A stretch of DNA of 64,000 bases from Thiothrix eikelboomii (GCF_900167255.1 NZ_FUYB01000002.1:237875-301874), one strand, 5' to 3'. Positions 38,955 through 48,365 are shown, counted from the first letter of the stretch. Made by a program: numbers and translations. Notes: a model not told the origin generated them from the sequence alone.

Positions 38955-41222
38955 TTATTGCCTGACACAATCCACATAATACTGCTTCACGCCTTCCACT
39001 GTGTCCACGGTCAAACCATGTACATCTGCTTCAAAGCCGGGGAATTTTTCATTAAAAACTCGGGTGAATTTTAAATAATCCACAATAGTTTTATTGAAAC
39101 GCTCACCCGGAATCAATAAAGGAATACCCGGTGGATAAGGGGTCACTAAGCTGGCCGTGATCCGCCCTTCTAATTGATCTACCGGAACACGATCAATCTT
39201 GCGATGCGTCATCATGGCGAAGGCGTCAGAAGGTTTCAGCGCCGGCTCCATATCCGACAGATACATTTCAGTGGTCAAGCGGGCAACATCGTACTCCGCA
39301 TAGAACGCATGAATTTGCAAACACAGATCACGCAAACCAATTTTTTCATAACGCGGATGGCGAACAATAAACTCTGGCAAGACTCGCCATAACGGTTGGT
39401 TTTTATCAAAATCATCTTTAAATTGTTGTAAAGCTGTCAATAAAGTATTCCAACGGCCTTTGGTAATACCGATGGTGAACATAATAAAGAAGCTATAGAG
39501 ACCACACTTTTCAACGATAACCCCATGCTCTGCAAGGTATTTGGTGACAATCGCCGCAGGAATCCCAATCTCATCACTGAAAGCACCATCGACATCTAAA
39601 CCGGGAGTGATAATCGTGGCTTTGATGGGGTCGAGCATATTGAAATTATCAGCGAGATTCCCAAAACCATGCCAACGGTCATTCGCTTTTAACACCCAAG
39701 TATCACGATCACCAATGCCCTCTTCATCAACAATATCTGGCCCCCAAATTTGGAACCACCAAGACGCTCCATATTCCTTATCAACTTTCTGCATGGCACG
39801 CCGGAAATTTAAGGATTCAGAAATTGACTCCTCAACTAAGGCGGTACCACCAGGAGCCTCCATCATGGCAGCTGCGACATCACAGCTAGCAATAATCGCG
39901 TATTGCGGACTAGTGGAGCTGTGCATTAAATAGGCTTCATTAAAGATATACTGATCCAGCTTAGTTTCTTTCGCATCTTGCACCAGAATTTGGGATGCTT
40001 GCGATAAGCCTGCTAGCAGTTTATGGGTAGATTGGGTCGCAAATACCATCGACTTTTGGGTACGCTCGCCATTGCGTGACATTGCATGCATGCCTTTATA
40101 GAAATCATGGAAAGCAGCATGAGGCAACCATGCTTCATCAAACAGCAAATTATCAATCCAACCGTCCAAGCGCTCTTTAATCATGCCAGTGTTATAGAGC
40201 ACTCCATCATAAGTACTTTGAGTGATGGTAAGAATGCGTGGATTCGTCCCTAATTGACTGGCTAAAGGGTGTGCGGCAATTTTTGCTTCAATCGCATCAC
40301 GATCAAACGACTTGTGCGGAATCGGACCGATAATCCCAAAATGATTGCGGGTCGGAGTTAAGAATACCGGAATCGCCCCGGTCATGGTAATCGCATGCAG
40401 GATCGACTTATGGCAGTTCCGATCCACCACTACAATATCATTATCTGCCACACAGGAATGCCAAACCATTTTATTCGAAGTCGAAGTGCCATTCGTCACA
40501 AAGAATAAATGGTCAACATTGAAAATACGCGCTGCATTCCGCTCAGAAGCGGCTACAGGGCCGGTATGATCCAGCAATTGGCCTAATTCATCGACCGAAT
40601 TACATACATCCGCACGCAACATATTCTCACCAAAGAATTGGTGGAACATTTGCCCCACTGGGGATTTTAAAAAAGCGACTCCACCGGAATGCCCCGGGCA
40701 ATGCCAAGAATAGGAACCATCGGCTGCATAATGCGTGAGTGCACGGAAGAAAGGCGGCGCTAAACTATCCAAATACGCCTTAGCTTCACGAATGATATAA
40801 CGGGCGACAAATTCTGGCGTATCTTCAAACATATGAATGAAGCCATTTAACTCACGCAAAATATCATTCGGAATATGCCGTGCAGTCCGAGTCTCACCGT
40901 GTAAGAAAATCGGAATTTCTGCATTGCGCCAACGAATCTCTTCAACGAAACCCCGTAAAGCTCTTAAAGCATAAGGCTCTCTATTGCCGTTTTCATCTGT
41001 TTCGGCGGCGGCGGCAAACTCTTCATCATCAATCGCAAGAATAAATGCAGAAGCCCGGCTTTGCTGCTGAGCAAAAGTCGATAAATCACCATAACTCGTC
41101 ACACCCAACACTTCCATGCCGGTTTCCTCGATCGCTTTGGCTAAAGCGCGAATACCTAAACCTGAGGTATTTTCGGAACGGAAATCTTCGTCAATAATGA
41201 CAACAGGAAAACGAAATCGCAT
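38955..41222 (-). CDS. Inducible-type basic amino acid decarboxylase (arginine/lysine/ornithine)
   Basis: This PLP enzyme of fold type I decarboxylates a basic amino acid. The ATG at 41222 gives 755 residues, the same length as E. coli AdiA. There is an N-terminal wing domain (1-140). The core has SWHCPGHSGGVAFLKSPVG, VDRNCHKSI, FDEAW and PLP-lysine K401 in STHKLLAGLSQAS. The C-terminal domain contains ITASLVTPYPPGIP. Arginine is my best guess because of the length and layout, but lysine or ornithine cannot be excluded. The open frame reaches 41327, but that extension runs through a hairpin in the leader. Confidence 0.85.
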   Translation of the reverse strand: MRFRFPVVIIDEDFRSENTSGLGIRALAKAIEETGMEVLGVTSYGDLSTFAQQQSRASAFILAIDDEEFAAAAETDENGNREPYALRALRGFVEEIRWRNAEIPIFLHGETRTARHIPNDILRELNGFIHMFEDTPEFVARYIIREAKAYLDSLAPPFFRALTHYAADGSYSWHCPGHSGGVAFLKSPVGQMFHQFFGENMLRADVCNSVDELGQLLDHTGPVAASERNAARIFNVDHLFFVTNGTSTSNKMVWHSCVADNDIVVVDRNCHKSILHAITMTGAIPVFLTPTRNHFGIIGPIPHKSFDRDAIEAKIAAHPLASQLGTNPRILTITQSTYDGVLYNTGMIKERLDGWIDNLLFDEAWLPHAAFHDFYKGMHAMSRNGERTQKSMVFATQSTHKLLAGLSQASQILVQDAKETKLDQYIFNEAYLMHSSTSPQYAIIASCDVAAAMMEAPGGTALVEESISESLNFRRAMQKVDKEYGASWWFQIWGPDIVDEEGIGDRDTWVLKANDRWHGFGNLADNFNMLDPIKATIITPGLDVDGAFSDEIGIPAAIVTKYLAEHGVIVEKCGLYSFFIMFTIGITKGRWNTLLTALQQFKDDFDKNQPLWRVLPEFIVRHPRYEKIGLRDLCLQIHAFYAEYDVARLTTEMYLSDMEPALKPSDAFAMMTHRKIDRVPVDQLEGRITASLVTPYPPGIPLLIPGERFNKTIVDYLKFTRVFNEKFPGFEADVHGLTVDTVEGVKQYYVDCVRQ

Positions 41223-41307
41223 AGCTTGAATGGCCCTCTCAGTTAGTATGGGTAATTTTTTAGGCAAACCGACTGGCTTTGCCTTGTTAAAAGCCAGCTT
41301 GGATAGT

Positions 41308-41327
41308 GTGCTGTCTTGGTACAGCAC
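41308..41327 (-). other. Hairpin in the decarboxylase leader
   Basis: A seven-base perfect stem (GTGCTGT / ACAGCAC, loop CTTGGT on the plus strand) lies about 86 bases upstream of the chosen start. Just upstream on the minus strand is TGTTACACT, which resembles an extended -10 element (around 41340). The hairpin would then be at the very start of the transcript. Confidence 0.4.
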
Positions 41328-41519
41328 TCAAGCGCGCTTAGTGTAACAGATTCTTGAATCGACTCTAGCCAATCAACCTTCGCAAGGCACGCTTGGACTA
41401 AAAATTTAATCCATTTAAACAAAACTAACCAAAGTTAACTGCATAGATTTAACGGAATAAACTTGATTGACTAATTTGATTAAAAAACTAATTCAAACTG
41501 AGGAGGCTTTACTAAGAAG

Positions 41520-41547
41520 AACCGAGCTAACTAGTTTTAGCTCGGTT
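41520..41547 (-). terminator. Probable terminator downstream of tRNA-Phe
   Basis: A ten-base perfect stem (AACCGAGCTA / TAGCTCGGTT) with an eight-base loop is followed on the minus strand by CTTCTTAGT, a weak U-rich tail. It lies about 110 bases after the tRNA-Phe 3' end. Apart from it, and the decarboxylase leader to its left, I see nothing gene-like between 41223 and 41657. Confidence 0.5.
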
Positions 41548-41657
41548 ACGAACTAGTTTGATTGTCGCTTATTTCGCAATCGTAAGTTCGACAATGAAAA
41601 ATCAAGAAAAGGAGATAAAACTAAAAGGAAATGCAATGAAACGAAAAATTTGAATCT

Positions 41658-41733
<76 letters not shown>

Positions 41734-41746
41734 TCAAGAGGTCGCT

Positions 41747-41775
41747 ATTAAAGCTTTTTAGGCATTTTTTGTCAA
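41747..41775 (-). promoter_or_regulatory. Promoter of tRNA-Phe
   Basis: TTGACA (perfect -35), a 17-base spacer and TTTAAT (5 of 6 for -10), followed by a GC-rich AGCGACC stretch like the discriminator of stable-RNA promoters. The -10 box ends 13 bases before the tRNA. Confidence 0.88.
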
Positions 41776-41827
41776 GAAATGATCTTAAGTTTTTCTAAAA
41801 TTCAGCACAAACTCATCTAAACCAGCG

Positions 41828-43060
41828 TCAAGCCGCTGGGCGATAAGTACGCTGTACATAAGCCTCAACTAAAGTTTGGAATTCAGCTGCAATCTTATCG
41901 CCTTTTAGCGTTACGGTTTTCTCGCCATCTTCATACACAGGCGCAACCGGAACTTCTCCACTCCCCGGTAAGCTAATCCCAATATTTGCATGCTTACTTT
42001 CACCAGGACCATTCACTACACAACCCATCACTGCCACCGACATGGTTTCGACCCCTGCATATTGAGTCCGCCAGACGGGCATTTGTGCACGTAACCAAGT
42101 TTGAATTTGCTCGGCTAAGCGTTGGAAATAATCGCTTGAAGTCCGCCCGCAACCGGGGCAAGCAATCACTTGAGGCGTAAACGACCGCAAACCTAAGGCT
42201 TGCAGAATCTCCTGCCCAACGATCACTTCTTTTTCCCGCTTAGCGTGTGGCTCTGGGGTAAGAGAAATACGAATCGTGTCACCAATACCTTCTTGCAAAA
42301 GCACGGATAAAGCCGCTGTAGAATAAACAATCCCTTTGCTCCCCATACCCGCCTCTGTCAAACCCAAATGCAGCGGATAATCACAACGACTCGCCAGGTC
42401 CCGATAGGCACGAATCAAGCCCTGTACTTCGCTAAGCTTGCAAGACAAAATAATGTAATTATGGGGCAAGCCGTATTCTTCGGCTTTGGCGGCACTGGTT
42501 AATGCTGACTCGATCAAAGCCTCATGCATCACCTCATACAGCGCTAGCGGCTGAGCCAGTTGAGAATTAACATCCAGCTTACGAGCTAATAACTCTTGAT
42601 CTAGCGAACCCCAGTTCACACCAATGCGGACAGGCTTATCATAGCGACAAGCAAATTCGATCATTTGCGCAAATTGCTCATCACGCTTTTTACCACGACC
42701 CACATTACCCGGATTAATACGGTACTTCGCTAAAGCAGCAGCACATTCCGGCACAGCACTTAATAACTTATGCCCATTAAAATGAAAGTCGCCAATCAAA
42801 GGCACTTGACAGCCGAGTTTATCTAAGCGCTCCCGAATTTCTGGCACGGCCTGCGCTGCCTCTAAACTATTGACAGTAATCCGTACTAGCTCAGAGCCTG
42901 CTTGGGCTAATTCAGCACATTGAATCGCAGTACGAATAGGATCAGCTGTATCGGTATTGGTCATAGATTGCACCACGATAGGAGCATGGCCACCGACAAC
43001 GACCTGCCCGATTCTGACAGGGACAGTAAGATGACGTACAAGCAAAGAAGGCTGGGACAT
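41828..43060 (-). CDS. ispG: (E)-4-hydroxy-3-methylbut-2-enyl-diphosphate synthase
   Basis: IspG (GcpE) is the penultimate enzyme of the MEP isoprenoid pathway, reductively opening the cyclodiphosphate using a 4Fe-4S cluster. The protein has a TIM-barrel half ([36 protein letters not shown]) and a C-terminal cluster domain with [12 protein letters not shown] and [15 protein letters not shown]. The ATG at 43060 gives 410 residues ([15 protein letters not shown]); the frame continues up to 43120, and 43078 is another possible start. Confidence 0.95.
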   Translation of the reverse strand: MSQPSLLVRHLTVPVRIGQVVVGGHAPIVVQSMTNTDTADPIRTAIQCAELAQAGSELVRITVNSLEAAQAVPEIRERLDKLGCQVPLIGDFHFNGHKLLSAVPECAAALAKYRINPGNVGRGKKRDEQFAQMIEFACRYDKPVRIGVNWGSLDQELLARKLDVNSQLAQPLALYEVMHEALIESALTSAAKAEEYGLPHNYIILSCKLSEVQGLIRAYRDLASRCDYPLHLGLTEAGMGSKGIVYSTAALSVLLQEGIGDTIRISLTPEPHAKREKEVIVGQEILQALGLRSFTPQVIACPGCGRTSSDYFQRLAEQIQTWLRAQMPVWRTQYAGVETMSVAVMGCVVNGPGESKHANIGISLPGSGEVPVAPVYEDGEKTVTLKGDKIAAEFQTLVEAYVQRTYRPAA

Positions 43061-43232
43061 GAAGAAACTCAAATTCATTAAGAATACATCCACTCTACCC
43101 AAGGCTAAGAGTGGCTGCAAACAGCCTTAGAATTAAGATACCAAAATCAAGGTTGATAGGTGTGTTAAAGCTTCCAACAACTCATACCGACTAATTGTGC
43201 TGATTTTAAAGCAGCTGCATGTACAGGATATT

Positions 43233-43256
43233 GTTGCCTACCCCAAAATAGGCAAC
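43233..43256. other. Perfect hairpin downstream of nnrS
   Basis: GTTGCCTA and TAGGCAAC form an eight-base stem with loop CCCCAAAA. There is no T-run on either side, so it is not a typical intrinsic terminator. It begins 46 bases after the nnrS stop on the minus strand. Confidence 0.45.
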
Positions 43257-43273
43257 TCTGAACACGAATCACC

Positions 43274-43287
43274 TTGACCTGAGTCAA
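43274..43287. promoter_or_regulatory. FNR/DNR-like palindrome downstream of nnrS
   Basis: TTGAC-CTGA-GTCAA is a perfect 5-4-5 inverted repeat of the FNR/DNR/NnrR family type. It lies between the nnrS stop and ispG. Placed at -41.5 on the minus strand it would predict a transcript start at about 43239, with TATTTT as -10; the only downstream gene on that strand is ispG. Confidence 0.4.
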
Positions 43288-43301
43288 GACCACGAAGCTG
43301 A

Positions 43302-44513
43302 CTAACCTGCTAAGCCATCCACTCGTGGCCGCCACCACATCGGTAAATACACCCAAAGCATACCTGCAAAGGCAGCCATCCATAGGAACTGAGCCGCTAA
43401 AATCCAAATAGCCTGCGCATCCGGCAGCCACCACACCATAAAGACACGAATACCAGCACCCAAAGCTAAAATAGCAAATAACACACCCACCACCGCTGGC
43501 GGATTAGCTACCTCACGTCCGGTATGCCCTAAACTGACTCGCGCCATCATGCCTAGGGTCATCATGCCCATGCCACCATAAGCGAAAGCATGCACCGCAA
43601 GCCACGGCGAACTACCCCAAACTAAGCTAATGAATTTCAAGGCAAACCCCAACACGAGCCAGACATAAGCCAGATACAAAACCCAAAGCAAAGGCTTATG
43701 CCAAATCAGCGGATGATACCAACCGCGCAACCGCAGGCTGTGTAAAAAGACTTGAATTAACGCTAAACCTGCCAGCATATAAGCTAACAGCGGATTACCG
43801 GTGCTCATCCAAGCTAAATCCAGCAGCGCAAAACTTAGAAATAAAATTAAGCTAGCTCGATCTAACCAGCGATAATTCGTCGCTGCAAAAGGCACACCAA
43901 GACCCTTTTCAATAAAAAATGGAATCACTCGCCGCCCCATCGTTAAGATTAAAGCGATGACCAAATAAAAACCTAAATATAAACCAAGCACTGTTCCTAA
44001 CGGCCAATAACCGAGTAGACCTAAATAAAATAACGTATTCGCTACCAACAATAAGCCGATTTTGGCAATAATTCCCGCCTGCTTCCCTTGTTTAACCCGC
44101 AGGATGGGTCTAGCCACCGCCCCTAACAACCCGATTAAAAACAACAAATCCGCTACAGCGGTGAAGCTTAAAGGCAAACCCGTAAACGGCAAGCAGCGTG
44201 CTAATAGCCACAACCCAAACAAACCTGCCAGCGGATAATGTTGCAGCGTTTGCAGGCCTGTCCAGTTTTTCACCGCAGTTAATAAAAAACCCGCAATCAC
44301 CGCTAAAGCATAAGCAAAGATCATTTCATGCGCATGCCAAGTCATGGCTGGATAAGCCATTGGTAAACCATTCCATTGGAAACTATACAACGCCGTCCAT
44401 AAGGCTGTACCTAGCACAGCAAACACACTCGCGGCCAAAAAGAAGATACGAAAGCCTAATTGAAATAAGGCAAAACGCGGTACATACGCTTGACGCTCAG
44501 TGATTTGCAACAT
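43302..44513 (-). CDS. nnrS: NnrS family protein
   Basis: NnrS is a heme-copper membrane protein induced by nitric oxide and involved in nitrosative stress tolerance. The 403-residue protein has about 12 membrane helices and the family segments TWHAHEMIFAYALAVIAGFLLTAV and HAFAYGGMGMMTLGMMARVSLGHTGR. The first motif contains the conserved histidines. It has its own promoter with an FNR-like box 56 bases upstream of the ATG. No other denitrification gene is in the window. Confidence 0.93.
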   Translation of the reverse strand: MLQITERQAYVPRFALFQLGFRIFFLAASVFAVLGTALWTALYSFQWNGLPMAYPAMTWHAHEMIFAYALAVIAGFLLTAVKNWTGLQTLQHYPLAGLFGLWLLARCLPFTGLPLSFTAVADLLFLIGLLGAVARPILRVKQGKQAGIIAKIGLLLVANTLFYLGLLGYWPLGTVLGLYLGFYLVIALILTMGRRVIPFFIEKGLGVPFAATNYRWLDRASLILFLSFALLDLAWMSTGNPLLAYMLAGLALIQVFLHSLRLRGWYHPLIWHKPLLWVLYLAYVWLVLGFALKFISLVWGSSPWLAVHAFAYGGMGMMTLGMMARVSLGHTGREVANPPAVVGVLFAILALGAGIRVFMVWWLPDAQAIWILAAQFLWMAAFAGMLWVYLPMWWRPRVDGLAG

Positions 44514-44540
44514 GGGAGCTTACCTTCAGCAAAATGCCAG

Positions 44541-44582
44541 ACTCTAAAAGCCTAGACTGAAGCCTGCCTTGACTCATATCAA
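44541..44582 (-). promoter_or_regulatory. FNR-type (class II) promoter of nnrS
   Basis: On the minus strand TTGAT-ATGA-GTCAA (44569-44582) differs in one position from the FNR consensus. Its centre is 41.5 bases upstream of a start point at 44534, and TAGAGT (44541-44546, 4 of 6 to TATAAT) falls exactly at -7 to -12. This is the geometry of an FNR- or DNR-activated promoter and fits nnrS control by low oxygen or NO. Confidence 0.7.
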
Positions 44583-44707
44583 GTAGCCTTATTGGGTGGA
44601 CTGATTAAGGTATAGGTTTCACTGAAAATTTCGCCTAGAATAAAAATAACAATCGACAAAAACCGACGAAATCTAGTGATTCCATCTGTATTTTTTGGCC
44701 AAGACTC

Positions 44708-45256
44708 ATGAACTTACCTCAGCGCGAACACTATGCTTATCACGCCCGCTACTGTGAAGAAAATATCTGGTGGCTTTGCCAACAACCGGAGTTTGCTGAT
44801 AGCCAAGTGATGGTGATTGCTGCACTGGCTGAGTATTTTCCCATGCTGTGCCAACGGGCTGATGGCTTGCCTGAACAACCCTTACTTTGGGATTATCATG
44901 TTGTCTTGCTTTGGTCCACTCAAAACCAAACTTACTTAGTCGATTTTGATACTTTCCTAGCATTTTGTACGCCGATTGCTGATTACTTTCAGCGATCTTT
45001 TTTGGCTGAAACTCGGTTAAAGCCTCAGTTCATACCGCTGTTTCGAGTGCTACCGGCTCGAGATTATGTCCGTGTTTTACGCAGTGATCGCAGCCACATG
45101 AAAACACCAACAGGTTGGCTAACACCGCCGCCCCCTTGGCCTGCCATTAGTCCTCATGACAACAATCTGCATCAATTGACTGACATGACAGATCATCACT
45201 ATGGGAGGATTTATACCGCCAGTGAATTGTCACAGATTTATGCGTTTATGTACTAG
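44708..45256 (+). CDS. Protein N-terminal glutamine amidohydrolase-like (NTAQ1/WDYHV family)
   Basis: This 182-residue protein matches the eukaryotic NTAQ1 family, which converts N-terminal Gln to Glu and so feeds the N-degron pathway. The N-terminal HARYCEENIWWLC corresponds to the YCEENIW block of the human enzyme, the eponymous WDYHVVLLW is at residues 61-69, and RSDRSHMKTPTGW also agrees. The human triad Cys28/His81/Asp97 maps to C16, H64 and D79, all present. The gene is monocistronic, divergent from nnrS, with no strong ribosome binding site. Confidence 0.88.
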   Translation: MNLPQREHYAYHARYCEENIWWLCQQPEFADSQVMVIAALAEYFPMLCQRADGLPEQPLLWDYHVVLLWSTQNQTYLVDFDTFLAFCTPIADYFQRSFLAETRLKPQFIPLFRVLPARDYVRVLRSDRSHMKTPTGWLTPPPPWPAISPHDNNLHQLTDMTDHHYGRIYTASELSQIYAFMY

Positions 45257-45391
45257 GTCTGGAAAACTCCACTGTCCAACCCTCTTCAAACCTAGACCCA
45301 GCAACCCTACCAATTACCCCCCTAAACTTACAAAATCCGCTCAAACAGGTAGACTTTTAGCGATGATGAATCTGCTAACGAGTTAATAACC

Positions 45392-46114
45392 ATGACCACA
45401 TTTACCGTAACAGGCGAGATAGACCCTTTCTTACATGTATCGCTGAAAAAGGGCGATAAAATCTATTGCGAATCAGGCTCTATGGTGATGATGGAGGCTA
45501 CCCTCGATCTGCAAGGGCGTATGAGTGGTGGTTTAGGCCAAGCTTTGATTCGGCGGTTTGCGAATGGAGAATCCTTTTTCCAACAGCATATTGAAGCGAC
45601 ACGCGGCGATGGCGATTGCTTATTATCCCCTGCTCTCCCTGGTGCGATGGAAATTGTGGCGGTGGGTGAGGCGCAATATATTCTCAATGATGGTGCATTT
45701 GTAGCAGCGACCTCAGACGTTGCCTTGCAAGTACGGACTCAAGGTGTTGGCAATGCCTTGTTTGGGCAATCCGGTGGCTTTTTTGTCATGGAAACTGCTG
45801 GTAAAGGGCAATTAGTCGTTTCTGGTTTCGGTACTATTTTTAGCCTAGATGTCGAGCCAAACAAAGACCTAATTATTGATAATGCCCATGTGGTGTGTTG
45901 GGATAAGCAGCTTCATTATGAGCTATCTGTCACGACAGGTAACCCTCGCCAAGGCGGGGGTTTAGGTGGTTTATTGGGTAACCTAGTGAATAGTGTTACC
46001 AGTGGTGAGGGTGTGGTCTTACGTTTTAGTGGGCGTGGTAAAGTTTATATTTGCTCTCGTAACCCTTCCTCGTTTGCTAAATTAATGGCTAAAGCAGGCG
46101 TGGCAGGTGCTTAG
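45392..46114 (+). CDS. AIM24/TIGR00266 family protein
   Basis: This 240-residue protein is rich in beta-strands and glycine and has the AIM24-family look: GDKIYCESGSMVMMEATLDL near the N-terminus and GQLVVSGFGTIFSLDV in the middle. A glycine-rich stretch, GGGLGGLLG, follows around residue 188. Bacterial members have no established function. It stands alone 135 bases after the amidase gene, without an obvious ribosome binding site. Confidence 0.8.
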   Translation: MTTFTVTGEIDPFLHVSLKKGDKIYCESGSMVMMEATLDLQGRMSGGLGQALIRRFANGESFFQQHIEATRGDGDCLLSPALPGAMEIVAVGEAQYILNDGAFVAATSDVALQVRTQGVGNALFGQSGGFFVMETAGKGQLVVSGFGTIFSLDVEPNKDLIIDNAHVVCWDKQLHYELSVTTGNPRQGGGLGGLLGNLVNSVTSGEGVVLRFSGRGKVYICSRNPSSFAKLMAKAGVAGA

Positions 46115-46257
46115 CCAGTGCTGCTATTATTCATATTTGAAACTAGTTCATGCTAGCAAAACACCCGAAACCGTTGCTACTCATGGGTTTGGCATGCTGA
46201 AAAGCAAACGCAAAGCCGTACCTGTTGATTTTGATGTCGCTAGCATGCTGAACCAAC

Positions 46258-47631
46258 CTAACTCTCCCTAACCTGTTGCCGATAAAACAAATTCCAAGTA
46301 TCGAATGGATAAATCTTGCCATTTGGCTCGACAAAATGGGTGCAAGAACGCTTCACCGAGGCCAGATCAAAGTCGTATTTATCCATAAACGACATGATCA
46401 CAATACGGAATACATGCTCATAAGTTAGGCCACCCTTGCTTTGAATCCGTGGCAAACAGCAGAGCAAGGTTGCTAATTGCTCAGCCGTTTGCTCGCTGCA
46501 AGCATCAAGAGAAAATAGCTTAAAAAAGGCTGCTTTCAAGTCGGCACTTTTTTCAAAGGTAATCGTATTATCGACCCCCTTGAGTAATTCCTCACGCGGT
46601 AGTAAACCCGTCACTGGAAGAATTTTATCATCCAGCCGAATCCCATAACCAATCGCAATATTCTCAGGGTGACAAGGTAAAGGAATCATATCTGCATCAC
46701 CAAACGGATTATCAGCCTCAATAATACGGGTACGAATTTCACTTAAAGTAATACGATGAGCAGGTTGCCCCGCTTCATTGCGCCCAGCCTCTTGTACGGG
46801 TTGAAACGTAATCCCACGCACACATTTCCACTGCTGGGCGAACTGAATTAGCTCGCCAATTTCCTCATCATTCACGCCTTTACGAACCACACAGACCAGT
46901 GTGGTCGAAATCTTATGCTGCTCTAATTTTTCTAAGGCTTGCTGGCGAATATTGCGCATATCCTGCCCACGGATATTTTGCAGCGCGGCCGCCTTAAGCG
47001 AATCAAATTGTAGATAAATTTCAAACCCAGGTTTGAGACTGGCTAACTCCTCGACTAAATGCGGATCGCGTGCCAGACGAATACCATTGGTATTCAACAT
47101 CAAATGGCGAATCGGGCTGGCTTTTAAACGACGCAAAATGGCCATTAACTGCGGATGCAAAGTCGGCTCACCCCCCGAAACCTGCACTAAATCAGGCTGC
47201 TGCTCGCTGTCTAGCAAAGTTTGCAGCATGATTTCGATCTGCTCTAAGCTACGTGGATTGCCTTTGCCCGGGGCGGAATTGGCGAAGCAGACGGGGCAGT
47301 GCATATTACATTCGTCAATGATCTCAAATAATGCCAAGCACGAATGCTGCTCATGATCTGGGCATAAACCACAATCGTGGGGGCAACCACGCTTAATCTC
47401 GGTTTGGAATTTTTCTGGTAAATCACCGGGTTTGAGATAGTCTTTGCAGCGCTTAAAATACTCAATATCGGTGGAAACTAAGGTCTTTTGTACACCATGT
47501 TCGGCACAACGCTTTTGGTAATAGACCTTACCCTGCTGGAAGAGAATTTTCGTGGGAACCACCGTGAGGCAGTCTTCGCACAGGGATTGAGTCTGACCAT
47601 AGAAAATATAGGGTCGTTGTTTAGTACTCAA
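46258..47631 (-). CDS. Radical SAM protein, Tes/MJ0619-like
   Basis: The radical SAM cluster motif is CNMHCPVC. Upstream of it is an extra cysteine/histidine-rich stretch RGCPHDCGLCPDHEQHSC, and before that CEDC and KRCAEHG. This layout is that of the Tes (tetraether synthase) and MJ0619 group, some of which join lipid acyl chains by C-C bonds or methylate pterins. SGGEPTLHP marks the SAM-binding region. The start is a TTG at 47631 with AGGAG ten bases upstream. It is the last gene of a tight trio with an Lgt-like and a small membrane protein. Confidence 0.85.
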   Translation of the reverse strand: MSTKQRPYIFYGQTQSLCEDCLTVVPTKILFQQGKVYYQKRCAEHGVQKTLVSTDIEYFKRCKDYLKPGDLPEKFQTEIKRGCPHDCGLCPDHEQHSCLALFEIIDECNMHCPVCFANSAPGKGNPRSLEQIEIMLQTLLDSEQQPDLVQVSGGEPTLHPQLMAILRRLKASPIRHLMLNTNGIRLARDPHLVEELASLKPGFEIYLQFDSLKAAALQNIRGQDMRNIRQQALEKLEQHKISTTLVCVVRKGVNDEEIGELIQFAQQWKCVRGITFQPVQEAGRNEAGQPAHRITLSEIRTRIIEADNPFGDADMIPLPCHPENIAIGYGIRLDDKILPVTGLLPREELLKGVDNTITFEKSADLKAAFFKLFSLDACSEQTAEQLATLLCCLPRIQSKGGLTYEHVFRIVIMSFMDKYDFDLASVKRSCTHFVEPNGKIYPFDTWNLFYRQQVRES

Positions 47632-47657
47632 GGAAATCTGCTCCTAGTCAATGAAAA

Positions 47658-48359
47658 TTATCCATAAGCTTTCCTTGTTTTTAACAGCATCACCACAGCG
47701 TAACCGAGCAGCCCTAAACATAACAACTGAAATAAATTGAATGGTGGCAATACGATCGAATAAGGCTTGAGGAACTCCCAAATCAAACGCTGCCCTGCAT
47801 ACACCAACACAAAAACATAAAAACCTTGTGCTTGCCAAAATGCTGGATGCTTAGGGTAACCGATTAATAATACGCCAAGAAAAGCGAACATGACGAAGGT
47901 TTCATAGAGTTGCACCGGATGACGTTTCAGCCCATCCCCGAAATCGACACCCCAAGGCAGTTGAGTCTCAATACCATAAGTAAAGTCGTCTAAACCTGCG
48001 AAAAAGCAACCAATCCGCCCAACAGCAATTAAAACCACCAGACCGGGGACGAAATACAAGCCCGTGGATTGACGAATGCCAGCAAAATACTTGAAGATTT
48101 CCGCCGCGACAATCGCAGCAAATACTCCACCTAGCATACTTTTCGCCAGACCTGCCTGCCCAGACAACCTTAAATTCAAGGTACCCAATAACAGACTGCC
48201 CGCCACCAAACCCAGCAGGAGCACCAACAAATAATAATGATGTTGTGCTTCTTGGTTAATACCTCTTGGTCGTTCTAAGCCGTATTGGCGTCGAAACCAA
48301 ATACTCATGAGCACACCGCTGATGAGTGCTAATAAATCAACAATCAGATGTAGGGTCAT
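47658..48359 (-). CDS. Prolipoprotein diacylglyceryl transferase-like membrane protein
   Basis: This 233-residue polytopic protein resembles Lgt, which moves diacylglycerol from phosphatidylglycerol to lipoproteins. Recognisable elements are SMLGGVFAAIVAAE (the HGGLIG position of Lgt, here without the histidine), RIGCFFAGLDDFTYG and HPVQLYETFVMF. At 233 residues it is shorter than Lgt (about 290). It is probably not the housekeeping Lgt but a divergent paralogue serving the neighbouring radical SAM enzyme. Confidence 0.75.
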   Translation of the reverse strand: MTLHLIVDLLALISGVLMSIWFRRQYGLERPRGINQEAQHHYYLLVLLLGLVAGSLLLGTLNLRLSGQAGLAKSMLGGVFAAIVAAEIFKYFAGIRQSTGLYFVPGLVVLIAVGRIGCFFAGLDDFTYGIETQLPWGVDFGDGLKRHPVQLYETFVMFAFLGVLLIGYPKHPAFWQAQGFYVFVLVYAGQRLIWEFLKPYSIVLPPFNLFQLLCLGLLGYAVVMLLKTRKAYG

Positions 48360-48365
48360 GCGGGT

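Noticed and set aside
41595..41654. A 19-codon frame on the plus strand (MKNQEKEIKLK...) near tRNA-Phe with GGAG nearby.
   Set aside because: Too short, AT-rich and lacking any supporting signal.
43165..43434. An 89-codon frame overlapping the end of nnrS and the FNR-like palindrome.
   Set aside because: It mostly overlaps nnrS in another frame and shows no motif.
44605..44616. TAAGGTATAG near 44606 as a -10 box for the NTAQ1-like gene, driven by the same FNR box.
   Set aside because: The spacing is about 6 bases off that of a class II FNR promoter, and no -35 is seen.
46143..46257. Short frames on both strands around an inverted pair CATGCTAGC / GCTAGCATG between the AIM24 gene and the radical SAM gene.
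   Set aside because: They give 16-26 codon peptides with no motif; the inverted pair is about 80 bases apart and could be chance.
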